From assembly GCF_004027225.2 (NCBI RefSeq), contig NC_044277.2, forward strand, positions 25,744,995 through 25,808,994: a DNA stretch of 64,000 nt. The letters are read 5' to 3'. Shown piece after piece: positions 50,017-61,052 of this stretch. Source of the DNA: Strigops habroptila (lineage: Eukaryota; Chordata; Aves; Psittaciformes; Psittacidae). The translations under genes and the position numbers were made by a program. Under the pieces are notes generated by a model, which was not told the DNA's origin, ran no database searches, and worked only from the letters and a program-made list of their open reading frames with translations. The stretch's first letter is position 1. Every line of letters starts with the position of its first letter.

Positions 50017-52418
50017 GGAAATTAGACATTTTTCTGTAATATGTTAGTATCTTTAGCAATTGTTGAGCCTCTTGAGAAAAAGCTGAGCAGTTTATATTAA
50101 CCCACTGGTATAGTAAATTCAGTATTCTGTAGGGATGTGTGAGACTTACTAATAAGCACAGAAAGAATGACTCTACATGCAGCAGGGTTTCAGCAGGTCC
50201 CCTCTTGATGATTATCCAATGCCCTGGGGGAATAAAACTCACTCTCAGTAGTCATAGAGCCTGCTGAGGCTTCATAATGTGAGACTGTGGTTGAAATTCA
50301 TAGTTTTATATTAACAATAATACTTTAAAAATTTCAAATCCACAAAGTTTAGGTTTTAAGGGACTCATATGGTTTTGGAGTGAGGTAGGCATTGCAGATG
50401 CTTGTAGGTGGTGTGAAAATTGGAGAAGTGAAACAAAAGTAATTAGATTTGTGGCATCAAGGCTCAGGTATTCTGTGGTTTTAATTTTTTTTTTTTTTTA
50501 ATGGAAGAACTGTAAACTTTTAAAAAGTTATTGGGATGCTGGCGAGTTAGCAAGCATGGGTGTGGTAGAGTGTATAAAACCACTGAAATATAAATGAGAG
50601 GTGAAAATGAGCTCCTGGCAGTTCAACGCAATATGTGAGAAGGAGCAAGATCAAAGACAAGGGATACTGTACCTGAAACAAAGAAAAGAAACCCCTGCAG
50701 AGCAGCTGAGAGGAATTCTTTTGTGGACGAAAACTAATGCAGAAGATCTTGTGATCATGCTGTGTTCACACTGATCAGTTTGGTGCCTTTTTCAAGACAT
50801 GCCCCTCCCCGCTGCCCAGATGGTGTTGGGGAGCTCAGGACTGATGTCTCAAATACCCTGAGGAAGAGTGCAAAGTAGTCTTACAAATACAATAGGTAAT
50901 GCACACCTCAAAGCTTTTGTTCTAAGTTCCATGTCTTTGTGGAGTGGAGCACTGCCACAGGCATTCTTGATCCTTTTGACTAATCCTCTTTATATAACAC
51001 TGACAACGCTGTGAAATTGCTTCTCTTTCCCATCAAGTACAACTGCAACTGGGTAGAAGATGATGCTCAGTACAGATATGTGCTTATGTTGGAATTCAGC
51101 TTTCTGGTTGTTATGAGTGTCCTTTAAAGAAGGCTGAAGAATGAATGTGTGACTAAAACTCTGATGGATCCAAGCTGGATGTCTGAAAATACATGTGAAG
51201 ATCACCCTACATGCCTCTTTAAATAGGCATCTAATTCAAGGAAGTAGATACTTGGGAAACAAGTCTCTGTTACTCATTAGAGAATATATTAGTCAATGAA
51301 AGAAGTCTGATGTGATAGTAGGATGTGATAGTCTGATATTACCTTTAGCAGATCAGGCATTTAATAAACTAATCTGATTATGTGAAGCAGTCATCAGGTC
51401 TGGAAGCAATTGAGGTTTATAATATCAGCTGAAGCTTGAGATTAAATTTTAACATTTCATAACAGAAACTATGTGAAAACAGTGCATAAAAATCAGCTTT
51501 CTTAAATTTCTGTTCCTGGTGCATAATTAGTAAAGATATTATTTCTGTTTCTCTTTGCTGTATGGTCTTGAATGGGCTTACAACACTGCCACAGGAATCA
51601 TCTTCCTCTCTCGCTGACCAAACCATGTGTCATTCCCCTCCATCTCCTTCACGAGGTCCTTTTGACCTATATCATGTTTCTAAGAGTCACCATTTTTTTT
51701 TTATGGACATCTAGTCAAAATATTTGCATGTCTTTTATTTCCTGCCTTTTCCTTTCCCCTAGTGTGTACTGATTCAAACATTCCTGACAGGCTGCCTCTC
51801 TTGGCAGCTTTATTTTGCTTATGTCCTTTTTCACTCTATGCTTATATTCCCCCCGTGTTTGTTTGGCAAATGATCTCCTCTTGTAACAGCTGAGTTTTCT
51901 GTTTCTCCTCAGAAAGACACTCCTGACAGATGTCAGCCTTTAAAAGAAGTAAAAAGAAACCTGGAAGCGAAAGTATTCAACCTTACACCCTCTATGTTTA
52001 ATCAAGAATAGTATTCAGTTTAATTCAACATTATATTGTTTCCCACAAATAAGCACCTATTTAATTAATGAGTTTATTTGACATTTAGATGTCATTGGTT
52101 GAACATATCTCTCTGTTGTCACCTTAGTCTGGTTCTGAATTTATTTTTTTAATTCAGGTTTTTGTATATGCCTTTTGAAACCACAAGTTTCTTCACCCCT
52201 GCCCCTTTCACTGCCCACACACACTTTCTGTCTGAAATACAGCTCTGCTGGTTGGAGTACTATTTGTAGTGCTCTTTCTTTCTTCCTCTGAACCATCAGT
52301 CTAAAAAAAACCCCAAACAGTGCCTGGTTTATTTTAGCTTTGTGCATTGCTTATGGAAAGACAAAAAATAAAATATCTACTGATTGACTGTGTCACATTA
52401 AGAATAACATTGGTAGTG

Positions 52419-52560
52419 CTGTTGTTATGACAGCTTAAAGACATAATCAAGACAGATTTTGTTGGTGGAAGCAATATCTTTTATTAGACCAGCTTGTGTC
52501 ACTGGCAAAATTAGACAAGTTTTGGGGCATGTGAGTCCTTCCTCAGATCTGAAATAGAAG
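52419..52560 (-). repeat. Possible ancient amniote interspersed repeat
   Basis: The stretch ggtggaagcaatatctttta and the following segment ending in ccttcctcagatctg recall an old repeat seen in many amniotes, in reverse orientation. I cannot name the class; this is from memory of the pattern. Confidence 0.35.
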
Positions 52561-54385
52561 CAGCAGATTTCAAAGCTAAGTACAAGTTGAGAGCATTATC
52601 ATAAGATAAGTTATGACACTAGCTGTGTCTCAGACCATATCAAAGAGAAAGCACCTGATGTTTCTGGAGGAAAGAGGATGCTGGAGGACGGAACAGAGAG
52701 CGGAAGAGGAGTCTGAGTGATAAAGTCATCAGGTTGTTGGTGGGAGATTTTAATCTCTCAAAAGCACCATCTGTGAGTTGGAGTGTTTTGGTATCCAGCA
52801 GATATGTGAAAGCAGTCATTTTTTTTCTTTGGAAAATGTAGGCTTCCTTGAGGCTCAGGCCTAAGACATTCAAAATGCAGTGATTATTTTCTAAGAATGT
52901 TCTCTCCTTATAACTGTGTGCTTCTGTCCTTTACAGCTTGTATATGTTTATTCACACACATGGTAGTTGCTAAGTTCCACCTGCATAGTTACCCTGAGAA
53001 CACTTGAGGCACTTGATGAAATGTATTATGTCTCCAGAAGTACAGGCATATGAGTTGGTTGCTCTGTGTTAAGAGCTATTTGTTGTGGGAGAAGTTGGTT
53101 ACATTTTGTACTTGGGAAGGGCCTAAGTATATTCAGTTTGTTTTGGCCACAGGCAGCTTGCTTCTCGTAATGGGTTTAGTGAGGTTGGGGCCTGCGTAAT
53201 TAGAAGGGTGGTTCTGGAGAGCCCTATTTCAGAACAGGATTGTCTTCTAATAAATCTTTCAATAATTGTGTGTGTATATTCCAGCACATGAAATTGCAAG
53301 TGGGAAGCATGTGTAAGAGCTTGATGATACTCTGCTACCACTACATTATTTCAACACTGTGTGTATCCAACAGTTTGTCTTGCTTTTCTTCTTGTGGCAG
53401 TCAGTCCAATAAAATATATTATTAATACATGCAAACAAAAAGAATATGCCCTTGCCTTTTAAGGACCATGTCCTAACGGCAAGAGAAGATAAATGGTGCT
53501 AACATTAGCTTTTGTATGGTCTGCGTCACCATGTGTCAAGTATGTTGATGGCACTATAGTTAAAACAACATTTATGCAATGGATTGAATCACTCTATGGG
53601 GGAGGATTGCTAATAGTGTTGCATTTAACCTACTCCCTAAATCTTTCTCTTTAGTTAGGAGCCCAACACGATCATCAGTGTATGATGATCATCGTTAACG
53701 TTTGTTAACCTTATCTACATCTCGACCTTTTGCACTTCTGATACAGTTGGTCATTCTTGGTGACTACTGGCAATGCTGAAATACAGTGTCACCGTTTAAG
53801 TGAACAGCCCACACTGTCCTGTTCACTGTTGGAAATCCAATCTGTGTCTAAATAACCAGACATCTGTATATAGTACATTGGCCTTTTCCAAGAAATCTGC
53901 TCTATTTGGGTAATTATTTATAATCCAGTTCTCTGTGGCTTCTCATAAAGCTGTCCCATGATGTCCTCTCTTTCAGCCAAAAGTTTTCCTCAAATCCTTG
54001 TTCCCTGAATGTCTGATGTATATTCCGCCCTTACATGACCAAGTTCTGCACAAGAGGGAAGTCTTTAGAGTTTCATTGAGTACCTAGTACAGGTGGGTAG
54101 TTTGCCTTTGTGGTTCTTGTAACATTATTATTAAACTAGTATTAAACATTGGAAGATTTGCTGAAGTGGTGCCCCTGTAATTCTTCGGGGTTTGGGGATG
54201 ACTGTGCTTTGTAAGAGATCTTCCTCAAAGCTGTTGTATTAGCGGAACACAGAGAAAAGAGCTAAATTTTGGCAGCACTTTTTCTGAGGGTTAGTTGGCT
54301 AAGAAATTAGAGTGGTAAGGAGGAATAACATTTAAACACTTTTGGAAGATGAAGATGGACTTCTGGAAGATATCACTTCTCCATG

Positions 54386-54454
54386 ATAAAATAAAATAAA
54401 ATATAAAATAAAATATAAAATAAAAAATAAAATAAAATATAAAATAAAATAAAA
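54386..54454. repeat. (TAAAA)n simple repeat
   Basis: About 69 bp of TAAAA units with periodic TATAAAA interruptions. Confidence 0.9.
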
Positions 54455-55025
54455 GAAACATAAACGTAGCACTAGAGTTGCAGCAGTTCTTGATTTCTAG
54501 TGCTCCCTGACCTTGAAGATGTGTAACACTCTACTTCTTACCAGAAGTCATCCACATCTTAATCAATTCATACTGTGGAACTTTCTTTTCTCTAGCTGCG
54601 ACAATATGTTTCCAAAATGTGTTTTCTTCTTTTTTTCCATCCTACAATGCCACGAGAAAAATGGAAAAGCCTGAGGTATTTAATAATATTGTATTATTAT
54701 TGTAGTATTGTAGTGTGCTGGTGTTCTCAGCATTTAGAGGATACTAGTTTAAGAATACAAGCTCTTGTGACCTGTGCTTTATTGTCTGATTTCAAAATAC
54801 TGAGCAGAAATATTTTGGTTTAAAATTATGTTCTTTCACAACAAAACTTTTTACAGTATTTTCTATATTTTTCCATCTGGCTCTACCAGAGCCTTTCCAT
54901 GCTTTCCAAGTGGAGACATACATTGCTAAAAACCATTTGTATAGTTAATGATGTATCTTTAATAAGAATATAACATGAGATTAATTCTTCGTGCTTTTTG
55001 GAAGACAAAGTCTCTGGAAAAAAGA

Positions 55026-55490
55026 AGTCCCCACAGTTATAGCTACAGAGGCTATCCCAGGGTGACACCCTCAAGGGTCCTCTCTTTCCCCTTGAGCAGG
55101 ACATCATGCTCAGGGCCTGGGTTTACGCTGTGGAAGATTGCTCTGATATCAACCAGATCCCAGCCCCAACAGATATCCCAGATCATGTGGAAGTTGCTGC
55201 ATTACATGGTTATGTCCTGTGCAGGACACATTCCTGAACAAACCTTCTCGGCATGCTCAGGAGGACGCAGGCACCGCATTTTGTTGTGTGGGACATACAC
55301 TGTGTGGTTTGTCCCTCTCAGACTCCACCAGCCCTCGGTCACCATCGTGGCCAAAAGCTTTGAGATAGCCCTTCCCAGGGCAACACAGGGCTGTTCCTGC
55401 TGAGGGTTTGGCCGAGGTTGGAGGAATAGCTTCCCTTGTGAGCTGTGGCATGAGGTAGAACCCGAAAACACTGCTGCACTGGCGAGGCTT
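55026..55490 (-). pseudogene. Unidentified decayed coding-like patch
   Basis: One minus-strand frame stays open for about 145 codons apart from a single in-frame TAA at 55202-55204. It is GC-richer than the flanks. The upstream part includes GWWSLRGTNHTVYVP with an N-glycosylation-type NHT; past the stop the frame runs through WDICWGWDLVDIRAIF. I do not recognise the family. A retroelement fragment (perhaps envelope-like) or a retropseudogene are options, and so is chance. Confidence 0.3.
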
Positions 55491-58400
55491 TATCTCACTG
55501 TCATATAATGAAATGTCTGGTAGAATTACATCAGCTGGGGACTCAACCTCTTTGACGAACCTGGCTTGATGTATGAAGCTATGCTGATGTTTTTTAGCTG
55601 GGGTTTATGAGTAGAAAATACTCAGTAGGGAAAATAAAACAGAATATAGGCATTTTAGAATGCCATACAGCTTTTAGAATTTAATGTTGTCACTTAGGAC
55701 TGTGGAAATGTTACATAAAGAAATACAAATATTTGATAGAAGAAACACTTCATCTTGGTTTTTTTGCAAATAATTTTTCTAACTCATCATTTAGCTTAGT
55801 GACAAAGTACATATTCTGTTCACTTAGGGGGTTTTTCCATCCCCTCTCTGATTCATATTTCTCTTTGGGCTCTGAAGTCATGATTCAGAATATGTCTGGG
55901 TGATTATATCCTACCTGATATATATATATATATATTTTTAATTCCATATGACCAATATGGGCTTATAAAGTATCCAGATTTGTAATCTAGAAAAGAGTCT
56001 TTTTTCCATGTTTAGAAAACAATAGAAAACATGAAATTTTGTTATTAACTGAGAGTACTACACGGTTCTTCTCTGTTAAAGCAACAGCTAAAAAGCTATT
56101 AACTATGAAAGTGCAATTTACACTAGCCCTTTCCCTTTATTAAAAGGGGGAATTTATACTAATTCTTAATTAGAAAACAGAGTGATAGTCAGCAGTGTTT
56201 AAACAGATGTCATGCATTATAGCTGTATAGTAATTAAAAAAGAAGGGAAGATTTCTTCACTGTTTTGTTTATTGTGTATGTAACTGTGGACTACACATAT
56301 TCAAAGATGAGTCAAACAAACTGCAAAACATCCTTGGTAACAAGATAACAGGGTAAAGTTTTCACTACAGAAACAAATTTATCAAATATTCTTAGACCCA
56401 GTTTAAACTTTGTTCATAAAAGAATGGGAAGGAGGTAGATGGCATAAACTCTAATGTACCATTTCTCTTTAAGTAGGCACTTTCAGCTTATTTAGCAGAG
56501 ATTTATCTATTTCAATCAGCATGGATCTTAGCAGTCATTTTTTGTATACGTGGCTCAGAAAAAGCTCTTTAAAGGCAGAAATCCTGAAGTGCGCTGCAGA
56601 GAAACAATACTGTGAACCAATTACCTGAAGAACACAAGCGTGTTCAGACCTTTAAAGACATAGTAAGCCAAAGAAAAGTTACTTGATCAGTGTGTGTTTG
56701 GGGAAGATGATGACTCAGTACCTGACTTCTAAAGGTATTCCTGTACAGTCCTGTACACCTCCATGTACAAGTCCCCGCTCTCTTTTTGTAACCAAGCAAG
56801 TCTGTATTGCCTGCACACAACAGTATTACTGCTGATACCTCAGTCACGGGGTTTTGGAGCACTTTTATCAGTTGTGGGTATGCAGCTTAAAATCTGTTGC
56901 AGCACAAAGTCATTGGGGTACTTACCCTAATGTCATAATGACATAAATGACAGAAACAGTCACCCTGTTTATGCTCATGAACTGCTCAGACTAATGTCAA
57001 TGGCTGAGTAAATAAAACTAATCCCTTTTCCTCTGCCACCTTATTTTTCTAATACTAGGAAATGAGCTTTCGTGTGTCTGACAAATGGGAAGTTCTTGCC
57101 TTCACATTTACAACCTGGCAAAGAAAGTCAAACACGAGTCATGTCTCTTGTCAAGGGCACACCAGGAGTGAGTGAGGTAGCTGGGAAGAGCTATTTTCTG
57201 CTGCTGAGTCCCTGCGCTTTAACCCCGCGATCAGACAAATGAATGCAGGCAGAAGTCTGACCTGAAAATAGCAGGTTTTCAGTTAAGATCACTAATGAGG
57301 ATTTTAATTAGTTGAGTAAGCCAGTGTCAATACGATCAGTAAACCAAGCTCCATGACCTAGCAGCCTTCTGAAGGAAACTATTGTACACATGTGGATATC
57401 AGGCATTTCTCAGCCATTTTTTACCATTTATTGGCACAAGTCTGGCTTCATTCATTTGTATTTTAATTAATTTTAAATAACATGGCTCTTCTTAGGGTGT
57501 AGATAACATGTAAATAAAATGGCTTTTCTCATCTGGGGCAGCCACCCATTTCCCACAAGGGCTGGTGTGGCCATGTGGCTCACTCGTGGGGACCTCCTAG
57601 CCCAGTGTCTCCTTTGCCCCAGGCAGCTGGGCTTTCCCTGCCTGGCCCTCTCCAGGCTGCCATTGCTTGCCTGTCATCTGATCCCAGATGGATTACAAAG
57701 GGAACTTTCCACTCTGTGCCAGTGGTTGTGGGAAAGCCCCTTCCCCAGCATCACTGAAGGTTTTCTGAGATGTTCCTGGGACGTGGCTGCCCCTTAGGTA
57801 ACAACAACTGAAATAAACTTTTCAGCAGACCTCTTGCCCCACTCAGACTTTTACTGTTTTAATATGTTACCTGTTATGAAAAGCTTGGCAATGGCTATAG
57901 TATTACAGTTTTAATTAATCTAGATGATCTAGACATTTTCTGTGATGCAACAGGGCCTCTATCCTTTTAAAGTAGCAGATCACCAGTGGAAACAGTTTGC
58001 TCTATTGGGGTGATTTGTTCTTTCTGTGGTGTGGAGTCACAGTCACAGCAACAGTCAGGGATGCTTTCTAGCTAAAAGTTTATGAATATGAAGTAAAATA
58101 GGGAACTTCTGAACTTGCAAATAGCTTAGAATGACTGCATGAATGATAAACAATAGCCTTGCAACGATCACCAACAATCACAAGTGCAATATGTTGTGCA
58201 AGCTCTGAACAGGAGAATTCCACATCCCACAGAGCTTGTTATAAAAAAGACTGGGTGAAAGGGAGGAGGAAGGCCGAAGTATGGCAGGAGAGAGAATAGT
58301 GCGATAGCTGGCAATCATCAGGGCAGCAGCATGAAGTAATTAGCAAACCAGGAAGGGTTTGCTAATTAAAAGGAAAGGGAAAACAGGTAAAGAAGTTTTC

Positions 58401-60371
58401 TTTGAAGCTCCCTAGGATGGGAGGGAAAAGGAAGTGTGGAAGGGAGAAAATAGTACTGCTTTGCTGGACTCTGCTGGATGAGTTGCAGAATGTCCCTGTT
58501 ATGACTGCACTGAGAAAGCTATACTAGCCTGGGAAAACACTACATAAAATGGCTGTAGGGCAGAGCTAGTGCTGATACCAAGAACTATTTCACCAGTGGG
58601 ATTAACTGCCTTTCTCAAAAGCAGTGTGCAGGAAAGCCCCCATCTGAATAAAGCCTGCACCAAACTAGAGAGTCTTGCTGCTGGAAACAATGTGTTGGTG
58701 AGGGCTGTAGGAGGCCTTTTTATAACTCTCCATTCCATCGGCAAGCCTGAATTTCATGAAAGTGAATACAGAAAGAAATATAAACCACAGAAATACTCCC
58801 AGGAGTGAGAATGCAGAGCTAAATGTCAGGTCTGACAAAGAAAAAAGTTCAGAATTAAATCAGAGCAAAAAGCCTACTGACTATTGACTTAGGTCAATAA
58901 AGGACTACAGGCACAGACGCTAAGTCAATAACCTTTTAAAACCTTTAAGCTGGTTTCTACGTGCTATTGGGAACAAAATGTTATATTCAGAAAAGATGCT
59001 GCAAGCAAAGACAAAAATAAAAAATGTTGTAAATTACTTGCTCATATCTTGGTTATACAGACCATTAGTGGCAATAGAGCAGTATCAATTTGTATTAACT
59101 TCTGCCATTAATAGCGGATGAAAATGTGGTTCTATTTTTACCCATCATCCGTGATGTGCTGGTAATTAAGAAATATCACAGCTTAAAATAATTTTCTAAT
59201 TCAGTAACTTTCCTTCTACCCTTTTACCTGAGTTCAGAGTGAATGGAAGTATTTAAATGGTCACCAATTAGAACTTTAACCAAGTTCTGTGAAGATTACT
59301 AGATGTATTTTTCAAGTATGAAACTTTTTACAGAAGCATAGTCTTTCTGGAAAAGAAATGGCAGTTTTTAATGGTGTTTGTCAACCAGCCTTGCAGGGGC
59401 AAGAAGCCCACGTATGTATCCAGGATTTATGCACTTTCCTAAGCACAGGAGCCTATTTTGACTGTTCTAGAGCCTTCTCTCACTTTTCTGCTCACCCTTT
59501 CCTTCCTACAGCAAACTCAGATCAATTAGTTTTAAATTTTACCTGCATTGCAGGGCATTCCTACAAAATCATTAGCTCAGGTCTCAAATGGCTCTCTTCA
59601 TTACATGGGATACTGCAATGAAGTTGTTACCGCAAAGAAGCCTGTGCCATCCATCCAGTCAAGAGAACTAGATTTACTAATGCAATGGTGAGACAGAGCT
59701 GCCTCTTGAAAATATCTTTGGTCAAAATTTTAGCTAGAATAAATAATTTTGGCCCCACAAATGTTATTTTGATTTTTGACTCATTTCTAATATGCGCAGA
59801 AGTACTGGGTTTATTTCAGAGTATGGTCTTGTTCTTACCCCACTTACCCAGATAACACTCAGCAGATCCTCTTTTTAAAAGGTAAAGACATTATATGAAA
59901 GCAGTATGCATTTGGAAGACAAACACAGTTCTTTTAGGATGGTGTATCCTGTTCATTTCTAAAATGGAACTGTCTTAGCTTTCTTGAGTGTGAAGCTGTA
60001 ATGAAAACTAAAAAGGAGGTAGCAGGTACCAATTATAATAATCAGTCTGCACGGGTACCAAACCTGCAATTATAATTTGCAGGTTAAGTGATCACACCAC
60101 AGAAAATCTGGGAACCTAATAAAGAATTTGTTCAAACTTAATTAGGACAAGTCATTAAAGCAAATTCTGAGGGGGAGGAGAGGAAAAAGGAGGCAATGAA
60201 AAGAAATTACTGTCCTTCATACTGTTGTATAAAGTAAAATCATTCTCAAGTGCATCTAATTATGGCAGTGAAACAGTACAGAACGGAAGGGTAGGAATAA
60301 AAAGCAAGGGAAAAAATTGAAAAGAAGAAGTAAACCAGTGGTGTAGGAAGGGGAAAGGGGAAAAAACCTAG

Positions 60372-60942
60372 TGTCCTGGGTTCAGCTATAGCAGTCATTT
60401 TTCTCCTGCTTAGTAGCTGGTGCAGTGCTGTGTTTTTTAACTTTCAGCCTGGGAACAACGCTGATAACACTGATGTTTTTAGTTGTTGCTAAGTAATGTT
60501 TATTCCAACCAAGGACTTTCTCAGTCTCATGCTTTGCCAGGGAGGAGGGGAAGCCGGGAGGAAGCAGAGACAGGACACCTGACCCAAACTAGCCAAAGGG
60601 GTATTCCATACCACAGCACGTCATGCCCAGTATATAAACTGGGGGGAGTTACCCGGAAGGCCCAGATCACTGCTCGGGTCGGGCTGGGTATCGGTCGGCG
60701 GGTGGTGAGCAATTGTATCCTCTCCCCTTGTTATTTCACTAATCGTTATTATCATTGGTGGTAGCAGTAGTGGTTCTGTGTTATACCTTAGTTGCGGGAC
60801 TGCTCTTATCTCAACCCGTGGGAGTTACATTCTTCCCATTCTCCTCCCCATCCCTCCGGGAGCGGGGGGAGGAAGAAGCGGGGGGGGGAGTGAGCGAGCG
60901 GCTGTGTGGTTCTGAGTTACCGGCTGGGCTCAAACCACGACA
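60372..60942 (+). repeat. 5' LTR of the provirus
   Basis: 571 bp with TG...CA ends, closely similar along its whole length to the solo LTR at 8151-8773. TATATAAA is at 60631-60638. A cAMP-response-like ACGTCA lies just upstream, in CACGTCATG. No canonical AATAAA on the plus strand. It lacks a 50-bp segment that the solo LTR has. Confidence 0.93.
60631..60638 (+). promoter_or_regulatory. LTR TATA box
   Basis: TATATAAA, giving an expected transcription start (U3/R border) near 60,660. This is a retroviral U3 promoter element; its activity is unknown. Confidence 0.65.
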
Positions 60943-60950
60943 GTTCTTTT

Positions 60951-60973
60951 TGGCGCCCAACGTGGGGCTCGAA
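60951..60973 (+). other. Primer-binding site, tRNA-Lys(CUU) type
   Basis: It begins TGGCGCCCAACGTGGGGC and stays complementary to the 3' end of vertebrate tRNA-Lys(CUU) for 23 bases, as I recall that tRNA. It follows the LTR after the spacer gttctttt. It primes minus-strand DNA synthesis and differs from the tRNA-Lys3 type site. Confidence 0.85.
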
Positions 60974-61052
60974 AGGTTGAGATAACGACAGATCTGACCA
61001 GAGTGTGTTTAATCATATTTGTGATAAGCATTCATCGTTACTACTCGTCACA

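Larger units (their letters stand above)
50017..60371. other. Gene-poor interval before the provirus
   Basis: AT-rich with no recognised gene. It contains a possible ancient repeat (52419-52560), an A/T simple repeat (54386-54454), a TA run (55919-55936), an unidentified coding-like patch on the minus strand (55026-55490), and a GC-richer 280-bp patch at 57,520-57,800 with a 92-codon open frame of no recognisable family. Confidence 0.55.

Noticed and set aside
54975-55403. 142-codon plus-strand open frame
   Set aside because: It runs antisense to the minus-strand coding-like patch and shows no family features. The minus frame looks more protein-like.
57519-57797. 92-codon ORF in a GC-richer patch
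   Set aside because: No recognisable motif and no intron/exon or repeat context to support it.
61005-61052. GTG-initiated extension of the retroviral leading ORF
   Set aside because: The codon at 61005 is GTG. The first ATG in a strong context is at 61053, so that start is used.
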